Source of the DNA: Acidobacteriaceae bacterium
GTDB taxonomy: Bacteria; Acidobacteriota; Terriglobia; Terriglobales; Acidobacteriaceae
Assembly: GCA_003132325.1 (NCBI GenBank)
Contig: PKXK01000116.1
Location: forward strand, 35,552 to 78,341
Direction: 5' to 3'
Length of the DNA: 42,790 nt
A program made the position numbers and the translations under genes. The notes below the pieces were generated by a model. The model did no database searches, was not told the origin of the DNA, and saw only the letters and a list, made by a program, of their open reading frames with translations. Below, one piece after another: positions 1 through 6,897 of this stretch (positions are counted from its first letter, which is position 1; each line of letters begins with the position of its first letter).

Positions 1-130
1 GGCGATTTCAAGGCGCGGCGCATCACACCGCGCCTTGAAACTTCGTGCCGCGACGCGGCCGACCTCCTGCCGCAGCTCGTGGAGCTGGCGCAGGCGGTCA
101 GCAACGATTATGACGGCGTCGAAGCCCGGC

Positions 131-421
131 TCAGTCCGGGATCGACGGCCTGAGCTTTTGAGCGAGCCCAATATCGAGGGCGAAATCCTTTGCGCTGCAT
201 CCCTGAACGAAGGCAATTGCGACTTCAGACCGCGTAACCATCATCCAGTCAAAGGGCACAAGGAAAATCTTCTCGAACCGCACGGCGACAGCATCGTGAT
301 ACTCGAATTCGCGCAGCATTTCACGCTCCCGATCCGTGAGCCCCCCGGGGACATTGGCAGCGGTGTACTCCAGAATTTGGATATGGTCGTTGACTTCTTC
401 GATGGTCATGTAGTCGGTCAT
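131..421 (-). CDS. hypothetical accessory protein (MTDYMTIEEVNDHIQILEYTAANVPGGLTDRER...)
   Basis: ORF with AAGGAG-type RBS; start placed at internal ATG 421; shares QILEYxAxNxPxGxT with small ORF at 4081-4245. Confidence 0.7.
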   Translation of the reverse strand: MTDYMTIEEVNDHIQILEYTAANVPGGLTDREREMLREFEYHDAVAVRFEKIFLVPFDWMMVTRSEVAIAFVQGCSAKDFALDIGLAQKLRPSIPD

Positions 422-442
422 GGTCTTTCTCCTTAATGGGCT

Positions 443-464
443 AAAAAGTTGCGTATGCAACTTT
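443..464 (-). terminator. hairpin AAAGTTGC-ATAC-GCAACTTT followed by T-run, 22 nt upstream of the 421 start codon
   Basis: perfect 8-bp inverted repeat followed by TTTTT on the minus strand. Confidence 0.45.
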
Positions 465-490
465 GCTAGGCCCGCGCCGATGAGCAGGGA

Positions 491-597
491 ATCCCGTCAA
501 GGCACCGGCCTGCCGGAGGGGGATCACCCGGCTTGCAGCTCTTCGCGAAAGGCGGGGATACCGGCAGGACGCGCTCGCGTCCAGTGCTTGACGGGAT
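491..597. ncRNA. structured element: 11-bp closing stem ATCCCGTCAAG/CTTGACGGGAT enclosing CCTGCCGG/CCGGCAGG and an ACGC-GCTC-GCGT hairpin
   Basis: perfect nested inverted repeats read directly from sequence. Confidence 0.5.
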
Positions 598-622
598 GGG
601 GGCGCAGCCCCCCTCTGTTTTT
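598..622 (+). terminator. GGGGGC-GCA-GCCCCC hairpin followed by T-rich tract
   Basis: perfect 6-bp GC stem then ctctgttttt. Confidence 0.45.
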
Positions 623-744
623 ATTCCTGAAGGTACGGCGTAGCCGGGCAAACAACGAGCCGGACTTTCAGGCGAGCTTCTGCGTAAGCCTTGTCGGACG
701 ATATTTGGTTCGCTGCGCAGCAGTCTTGAGTGGACGCTTGCAAA

Positions 745-849
745 TTACCGTAGGGGTTTCGGCAACCAGCCCGAGGCGACGAGTTGGCGTTCGGCCTCAC
801 TGGCAAGGTCACTCTTCTTGAGCTTTTCCCAGGCCGGTGGCGGCGGCTG
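745..849 (-). pseudogene. C-terminal fragment of a second ParB-like gene
   Basis: minus-strand translation QPPPPAWEKLKKSDLASEAERQLVASGWLPKPLR* matches C-terminus of ParB at 2232-4061 (PPAPAWEKLKKADLANEAERQIAGSGWLPKPLR*). Confidence 0.8.
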
Positions 850-1003
850 GGCGCCGGTCCTATTTCCGGCACGAGATCCGTTATCGGCATCGGGTCACCC
901 ATCGCTGGTGACCGGCCGTGCTATATGCCCTCTTAAGGCGCATCTTCGAAGGTCGACATTGCTTAGAGTTCCAGTTTCGAACGACGCAAAACCCGGCTCC
1001 GAC

Positions 1004-1468
1004 TCAAGCAAGGACATTCAATCTATTCGCGGAATTATTGCTTGCATCTTGCGTCCCGGCGGAGATATTAATCGTGATGTTCACCGTGCTGTTGTCGCTT
1101 GAGCCATTCGCTTTAGCGCCTTGCTGAAGGCTCGAAAGACTTTGCGCAAATTGCTGTTCCGTAAGGCTGCCGGTTTTATTGGGGTCCAACTTCGCCCATA
1201 GGGCATCCGCGGCTTGTTTGGTACCGCCGGCTTTGGTTACGGCGGCCTCAAGGTCGGTTTTGTTAATGGTGCCTTTCCCGGTGGTGTCGATCTGGTTGAA
1301 TAGCGATTGTGCAGTGTCCGTAGACGTCTGGCTTGACGTCGTACTCCCAGAGGTTGACTGCGACGACTCTAATAACTTCAGCAACGCCTTCAGTGCTGCC
1401 TGCGCACTGTTTGCGTTCGTTGTTCCGGATACTGAAGAGGATGGTGCGCTTGTAACGCTATTGACCAT
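1004..1468 (-). CDS. EF-hand domain-containing protein
   Basis: two EF-hand-like loops (FNQIDTTGKGTINKTDLEAAV; WAKLDPNKTGSLTEQQF); AAAGGAG RBS before ATG 1468. Confidence 0.75.
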   Translation of the reverse strand: MVNSVTSAPSSSVSGTTNANSAQAALKALLKLLESSQSTSGSTTSSQTSTDTAQSLFNQIDTTGKGTINKTDLEAAVTKAGGTKQAADALWAKLDPNKTGSLTEQQFAQSLSSLQQGAKANGSSDNSTVNITINISAGTQDASNNSANRLNVLA

Positions 1469-1712
1469 GACAGGCTCCTTTCGAGCAGTGTTTATGTTTA
1501 ATCGGAATCGCGGGTTCTCCGCGACTTTTGTTTCCAGCATGACATGCCGGCGGTAAAGGAATCCTTCACGGGAATGGTCATAAATCATTAACCAAGAGTT
1601 TCGCCAGGTTTCCAGTGTTCTGGGCGACGGAGAGAAAATTGCGCGACGGGCGAGTGGGTACCTGTCGCGTGGAGGTGATCAGGCTAAGAGCGAGAGCTAG
1701 GCTTTTGCCCTG

Positions 1713-1976
1713 TTACGGCCCTCCTTCCGCTGCGAGCATCACGTCGACATAGGCGACAGGGCCGCCGGCAGCAGCGATGATGGAAGCGGGCAGGGCGTTC
1801 GAGTAATAGCCTTGCCGGGCGATCGGCAAGGGCGCGTCGGTCGGGTAGATGCTCCGCACCTGGAGGTGCGCGATCTCTTCGCCCACGATCCGTGCCGGCA
1901 TCCATTGAGGTTCGTAGGTGATCTCCAGCAGCATGCCGTTCCAGTCCATGCGGTGGGTTTCTGTCGTTCGTTTCAT
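1713..1976 (-). CDS. hypothetical accessory protein
   Basis: ORF with AAGGAGA RBS before ATG 1976; structured leader at 2022-2131. Confidence 0.65.
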   Translation of the reverse strand: MKRTTETHRMDWNGMLLEITYEPQWMPARIVGEEIAHLQVRSIYPTDAPLPIARQGYYSNALPASIIAAAGGPVAYVDVMLAAEGGP

Positions 1977-2021
1977 CGCGTTCTCCTTTTCGCTTTCGGT
2001 TTCTCGATACGCACAACACAA

Positions 2022-2131
2022 AGCCGGGCGGACAAGCCGACAGGTCACCCGCGTCTTCGCGGGGGAACAGGCAACCCGGGAGCGCAAGCGAATGGAGCGG
2101 GCGGCCTGTTGACCTGGCGGCGCGCCCGGCT
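2022..2131 (-). ncRNA. conserved structured leader, copy A
   Basis: nested stems AGCCGGGCG/CGCCCGGCT, AGGTCA/TGACCT, ACAGGC/GCCTGT plus hairpin; compensatory changes relative to copy B at 12617-12723. Confidence 0.65.
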
Positions 2132-2231
2132 AGTGTCAGGCGTAATGATCGAGAACCGAAACCCGAGAAAAAGGAGACGCCGATCGCGTGAACGACCGGC
2201 GTCATGAACTTTTGAGTGGACGGTTGCGTGA

Positions 2232-4061
2232 CTACCGCAGGGGTTTTGGCAACCAGCCTGAGCCGGCGATCTGGCGTTCGGCTTCGTTGGCAAGGTCAGC
2301 CTTCTTGAGTTTTTCCCAGGCGGGTGCCGGCGGTTGGCCCTTGGCTTCCTTGATGGCTGCCAGGATTTGCGGCTTGCCGATACGTGTGAAGTAGTTTTGC
2401 GCGGTCGGCGTGAACCACGTTTTCATGTCGAGGCCCACGGCCGCCGCGATCTGGTTCGCGTGAGCGAGACGCGCACTGTCCACGCGGTCTTGCTTTGTCT
2501 GGATCGCGTTCATCGCGCCTGCGGTGCAGAAAGCCAACAGGTCGAGAAGGACGTCCCGGTGCTGGTTGAGGCACCAGTCCCAGAGAGCATCTTCCTGGCC
2601 GGGGAGTTTCTCGCTCCAGGTTTCGCGCGCGGCTTCGATCTGCCCGAGAGCTTTCGATCCCTCGACTTTCCGGAAGGATTGTTGCTCGACGCTGATCTGG
2701 AGGGAGGTATAACCGCTGTGGAAGGTCTTGCACGCCATCGCATGAACGACGGCCGCAAGTGCGATGTCGGGACGCTGCAGCAGCTCGGCGCTGACGGCCG
2801 CAGATTTCTGGGCTGTCAGGTCCTCGATCAGACCAGACGGGAACTCGCTCCGGACTTGATGGTCGCCGCTTTCGGCATCGCCCGTCGCGTCGCCGGATGC
2901 AGGCGTCTTGGACGTACCGCTTTTCTTCGGCATATCCTCGGGCCGCACGAGGCCGCGCACGATCGAGGCCTTGCCGCCATGATCGAGGTGGACGACGACA
3001 CCGGCGATCGCCAGCGTGTCAGCGGGCCAGAAGGGCGCTCGCTCGGCGGTGAGCGTTTCGATGCGCTCGCCGACCTCGTCGAGACGCGCGGGTCTGTCGC
3101 CATCATCGTTCGAATTGAGCCATTGCTCTTCGAGGGCCTCGTATTCGGCTTTGAGCGTTTCAAGCTCCGCCTGTTTCTTGGCGGGCAGGGGCGTCAGCTC
3201 TTCGCGGCGGATGTGGAATTTCGACTTGTCCTGGTAGTCGAATTCAGGGTGGACCTCAACCCATTTCCAGCCTTCCTTCTGGACGGTGTTCGCTGCGCGG
3301 TCGAGCTTTTCGCCGACCAGCCGGTCGAGTAAAGGCACGTCCAGAATGAACACGCCATCGTCGTCCTGGCTGAAGAGGTCGCGGCGCACGGTGCCTCCGG
3401 CTTTTTCGTAAGCCTTCAGTGTGACGTAGCGGACCCGCTTGTCGGTCACCGTGACCTCGTTCTCAGTGAGCGAGTCCCGGATGTCACTGGCGTCGTTGCG
3501 ATCAGGATCGAAGTCCCGCAACACGGCCTCTTGCGCCTCGTGATCGTCGGATACCGCGAAGGCCTGAACCTGTTCAAGGTTCAGCTTTTCCTTGCGGTAG
3601 GCTGCGACGACGACCGGGCTCACGCGCGCGAGCTTCAGACGCTGCTTGACGTAAGTTTCCGTTTTCCCAAAGCGGGCGGCCACGTCTGCGATCGGAGCGC
3701 CATTGTCGATGAGGTGCCGGTAGGCGTCGCATTCGTCCGCGGGGTGCATGTTCTCGCGCACGGTGTTTTCAGCAAGGCTGATCTCCGTAGCTTGGGCGTC
3801 GTTGTCGAGGACCTGGCAGGGCACCTCGAAATCGGCGTCGATTTTGCTGGCCTTCAGCAGGGCTGCGAGCGCCGCGAGCCTGCGGTTGCCGGCGACGACG
3901 GCGAATTTCTTGCCGTCCTTCCGGACCACCAGCGATTGCAGGAGGCCGTGTGCCTCGATGCTGGCGGCCAGTTCGTCAATGCCGCCCTTGTTCTGCGTCT
4001 TGCGGACGTTGCCTTCCCAGGCGGTGAGCTTGTTGAGCGGGATGTTGGTGATGTCAATCAT
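2232..4061 (-). CDS. parB: ParB/RepB/Spo0J family partition protein
   Basis: N-terminal ParB nuclease-like motifs (NVRKTQNKGGIDELAASIEAHGLLQSLVV, VAGNRRLAAL, ENTVRENMHPADE) and HTH (VAARFGKTETYVKQRLKLARVSP). Confidence 0.9.
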   Translation of the reverse strand: MIDITNIPLNKLTAWEGNVRKTQNKGGIDELAASIEAHGLLQSLVVRKDGKKFAVVAGNRRLAALAALLKASKIDADFEVPCQVLDNDAQATEISLAENTVRENMHPADECDAYRHLIDNGAPIADVAARFGKTETYVKQRLKLARVSPVVVAAYRKEKLNLEQVQAFAVSDDHEAQEAVLRDFDPDRNDASDIRDSLTENEVTVTDKRVRYVTLKAYEKAGGTVRRDLFSQDDDGVFILDVPLLDRLVGEKLDRAANTVQKEGWKWVEVHPEFDYQDKSKFHIRREELTPLPAKKQAELETLKAEYEALEEQWLNSNDDGDRPARLDEVGERIETLTAERAPFWPADTLAIAGVVVHLDHGGKASIVRGLVRPEDMPKKSGTSKTPASGDATGDAESGDHQVRSEFPSGLIEDLTAQKSAAVSAELLQRPDIALAAVVHAMACKTFHSGYTSLQISVEQQSFRKVEGSKALGQIEAARETWSEKLPGQEDALWDWCLNQHRDVLLDLLAFCTAGAMNAIQTKQDRVDSARLAHANQIAAAVGLDMKTWFTPTAQNYFTRIGKPQILAAIKEAKGQPPAPAWEKLKKADLANEAERQIAGSGWLPKPLR

Positions 4062-4080
4062 AGCGATGTACTCCTTTGTG

Positions 4081-4245
4081 TTAAGCCTGCTGAGCGCGCA
4101 GGCGTTGTTCGTGTTTTTCGAGCTTCCGCTGAAGGATGCGATCGCCTTCGGTCATGCCTTTCGGCGTGTTGTAGGCGATGTACTCCAGGATCTGGAGCTG
4201 GTCGGTGACCTCGCTGAGTGTGAGTGCCGAGATTTTCTTCGTCAT
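4081..4245 (-). CDS. small accessory protein (54 aa), absent from the supplied ORF track
   Basis: MTKKISALTLSEVTDQLQILEYIAYNTPKGMTEGDRILQRKLEKHEQRLRAQQA; AAGGAG RBS upstream of ATG 4245; resembles protein at 131-421. Confidence 0.7.
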   Translation of the reverse strand: MTKKISALTLSEVTDQLQILEYIAYNTPKGMTEGDRILQRKLEKHEQRLRAQQA

Positions 4246-4282
4246 GGCGATGCACTCCTTCTGAGAAGGAGAGGAAGAGCGC

Positions 4283-4521
4283 TTACGCGCCCTTCCCCTC
4301 GGTTGCTGCGGGCTGCTCGGCAGCGGGAGCAGATTTCGCCTTGGGCGGGAATGCCGCGTAGCGTTTGCCGCCGATCAGGATGGTGAAGCCTTTGCCCTTC
4401 TTGTGGACGAAGGCCGCGCCGGCCGGCTTGCCGTTCTTCTGTCCTTCGCCCTGGTTCTCGAAGATGTAGAAGTCGGGAGCCTGCTTTGCCTTGGTCGTCG
4501 TCGTTTCGGTTGTCGTTGTCA
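4283..4521 (-). CDS. hypothetical small protein (MTTTTETTTTKAKQAPDFYIFENQGEGQKNGK...)
   Basis: ORF with AGGAGAAAG RBS before ATG 4521; style typical of plasmid/ICE accessory genes. Confidence 0.65.
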
Positions 4522-5052
4522 TGGTCTTTCTCCTTTTGAGCAATTACCCTTTCGGGCGTGCCCCTGAACGGCCAGGCGCGGGAGCGGCGTCAACAGGAAA
4601 ATTGGGGGAGACCTTTAGGGGGAACCGAGGCTTCCTGTTTACGCTGGGAGCGAGCGCGTATGGCAAGGGGCTCGAACATGCCCGATGGGTTTTGCTCGGG
4701 AGAAAGCTGACAACACCTAAGCCGGAACCGTGACCACGAAGCATGGTCCTGACAGGACAGCGTTGATCGGGAAACAGGCGGCATGATGAAGAACGCCTCG
4801 TAGCCGGTCGGGCCTCCATCCCATCTAAGCAGGGCGCGAACATTCATCCGGTACGGTGGCGGTAAAAAGCGGCGGCAGTGTTCCCGACTTTGAAAGAAGC
4901 CCGTCTCTGCCGAGCACCATGATGCACGGAGAGAATTAGGCCTCGCGGCGGGCCTCTTCCCGGACAGGCGTGCGGATTGTACGGTATATAAAACTACGGC
5001 GGTCTGCTGGGATTTGGAGAACAGCGCCCTTAAGGGCTGAGAGGAGCATCGC

Positions 5053-5616
5053 GTGAAATTGTCGCCACGCTTTTCGGAGAAGCAATGGAACACGGCCTTT
5101 GACGGCCGCGAAGACTGGGACACGGCGATCGAGATCGTTGCGGACCGTGTCAAGGGCAGGTGGCTCGATGCGGCAGGTCGGCTGATAGATGAGCGGCATT
5201 CGGGGTTCGCCATTCTCGCGCTCGACTGTATCGTTCTGGAATCTCTGTGGGGATTCATGAACGGAAAGGCGGTTCCGCGCGGCGGTGAAAGGCAGGTTTA
5301 TCGGGCTGTGCTCATGAGCCCCCGGTTCGGTTGGACGGAAACCCAGAGCGACAGTTTCCGCGAGCTTGTGCGGAACGGCATCATCCATGATGCCGAAACC
5401 AGGAGCCGGTGGCTGGTCGAAAGGACAGTTCCGCGCACAGTCGTTCCTCAGGTGAACAAACAAGGCGATTACGTCCTCAACCGGACGAAGTTTCATGGCG
5501 CGCTCGTGGCGTTGTTCGAGGAATGGATCGCCGGGCTTCGAGCTGGTGATGTAGTGTTGCGGGTTCGCATGCGCCAACGGATGGACCAGATTATCGCGAA
5601 ACACTACGTCACGTGA
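5053..5616 (+). CDS. hypothetical protein, 187 aa
   Basis: ORF, GTG start with AGAGGAG RBS; immediately upstream of the AAA/subtilase cluster. Confidence 0.7.
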   Translation: MKLSPRFSEKQWNTAFDGREDWDTAIEIVADRVKGRWLDAAGRLIDERHSGFAILALDCIVLESLWGFMNGKAVPRGGERQVYRAVLMSPRFGWTETQSDSFRELVRNGIIHDAETRSRWLVERTVPRTVVPQVNKQGDYVLNRTKFHGALVALFEEWIAGLRAGDVVLRVRMRQRMDQIIAKHYVT

Positions 5617-5698
5617 GGAGAACCGGCGAACTGATTGAAATGCCTAACGAAACGGTCTAACGACCACCGAAGGGGCTTCCCATAGCATCGCGCCGGAC

Positions 5699-5727
5699 TT
5701 GACAGCCGTCTCACGAAATGGCATTAT
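5699..5727 (+). promoter_or_regulatory. predicted sigma70-type promoter TTGACA-N17-CATTAT, 6 nt before the AAA+ ATPase ATG
   Basis: box spacing read from sequence; predicts a leaderless or nearly leaderless transcript. Confidence 0.55.
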
Positions 5728-5733
5728 CGTCTC

Positions 5734-6897
5734 ATGAAGGCAGATACAAGTTTCATGAGCGAGCTGTTTCGTATCGTTAATGGCGCTCTTCGTCTCGATA
5801 TAGACAAAGTGCGCAACTATACGGCATTCCTCGCGGACAAACTGGAAAAGGCTGGTGATGTGTCATCGGCCGGCCGCCTGCGCAAAATGCTGGAAGAGAG
5901 CGATCAGCAGTTGCGGCCTGCCGGTGCTGCGTTCGCGAGAGCTCTTCCCGTCGATGAAGATAGCAGGTTTCCGCTGATCGAACAGGTCAACCTCAAGAGC
6001 GTGTCCGAGGCGCCCGTCGTCCTCGGCCAGGATCAATGGGATACCGTCAACGAATTCTTGAGCATCGCGAAGAGTTACGCGCTGGCCGATACCGACGTCC
6101 TGTCCACATCCTTGAGCTTGCTGATGTACGGTCCTCCGGGAACCGGGAAGAGCCGTCTTGCGCGGCACATCGCCAAGGAACTCGGTCTCGATCTCTACGT
6201 TGCGCGCTTGGACGGCCTGATCTCGTCGTTCCTTGGAAGCACCTCGAAGAACATCCGTGCGCTTTTCGATTTCGCGGCCAAGACGCCTTGCGTGTTATTC
6301 CTCGACGAGTTCGACGCCATCGCGAAGCTGCGCGGCGATAGCCAGGAACTCGGCGAGCTGAAGCGGGTCGTGAACAGCTTCATCCAGAACCTCGACACGC
6401 TGGGCAGTCACTCGATCGTGATTGCGGCAACGAACCACCGGGAGTTGCTGGACTCCGCCGTGTGGCGGCGCTTCAGCTACCGCCTCGCGCTCGATTTCCC
6501 GTCGGCTGAGTTACGCGAGAAAATGTGGACCACCTTCAGCGGCACGATGGAGTTCACGGAGCGGGAGATCGCTCTACTGGTCGATCTGTCCGAAGGGTTT
6601 ACTGGTTCGGACATTCGCGAGGTCTACGTGCGGCTCCGGCGCCGCCAGTTGACGAAGCATGAGCACCCCGGTCTGAAGGACGCTTTCCAGGTTCTTCAGA
6701 ACATGGGCATCGGCGAGGGCGAAGACCGCCGCTTCCTGTCGCTCTTGCGCAGCAAGGATGTTCCGGGCATCGCGGCTTCGCTGCGCGAGCGAAACGCGAA
6801 GCTGTACAGTCACGCCGCGCTCGCCGATCTGCTGGGCGTTTCAAAAGCAACTGCTCATCGATGGGCCGCGGGAACGGAGATAGAGACCAATGGCTGA
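5734..6897 (+). CDS. ietA-like: AAA+ ATPase, IetA-like, with C-terminal HTH-like segment
   Basis: Walker A GPPGTGKSRLAR, Walker B VLFLDEFDAIAK, sensor IVIAATNHRELLD; C-terminus LADLLGVSKATAHRWAAG; 8-nt overlap with downstream subtilase gene. Confidence 0.85.
   Translation: MKADTSFMSELFRIVNGALRLDIDKVRNYTAFLADKLEKAGDVSSAGRLRKMLEESDQQLRPAGAAFARALPVDEDSRFPLIEQVNLKSVSEAPVVLGQDQWDTVNEFLSIAKSYALADTDVLSTSLSLLMYGPPGTGKSRLARHIAKELGLDLYVARLDGLISSFLGSTSKNIRALFDFAAKTPCVLFLDEFDAIAKLRGDSQELGELKRVVNSFIQNLDTLGSHSIVIAATNHRELLDSAVWRRFSYRLALDFPSAELREKMWTTFSGTMEFTEREIALLVDLSEGFTGSDIREVYVRLRRRQLTKHEHPGLKDAFQVLQNMGIGEGEDRRFLSLLRSKDVPGIAASLRERNAKLYSHAALADLLGVSKATAHRWAAGTEIETNG

Noticed and set aside
491-597. Hammerhead-like ribozyme in the structured element (CCGATGAG upstream)
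   Set aside because: CCGATGAG only resembles CTGATGA; no matching GAAA/NUH core arrangement found.
491-597. Assignment of the 491-597 structure to the same family as copies A and B
   Set aside because: Similar position and some shared core letters, but helix order differs on the same strand; homology not demonstrable by eye.
2334-3332. 332-aa plus-strand ORF opposite parB
   Set aside because: Antisense shadow of the well-supported ParB gene in GC-rich DNA; no family motifs.
3531-4386. 225-aa and 212-aa plus-strand ORFs overlapping parB start
   Set aside because: Antisense to ParB and small accessory genes; overlapping each other, no recognisable domain.
4590-5604. Two 222-aa minus-strand ORFs
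   Set aside because: Antisense to or overlapping the 187-aa gene and non-coding region, with low-complexity R/P/S-rich translations.
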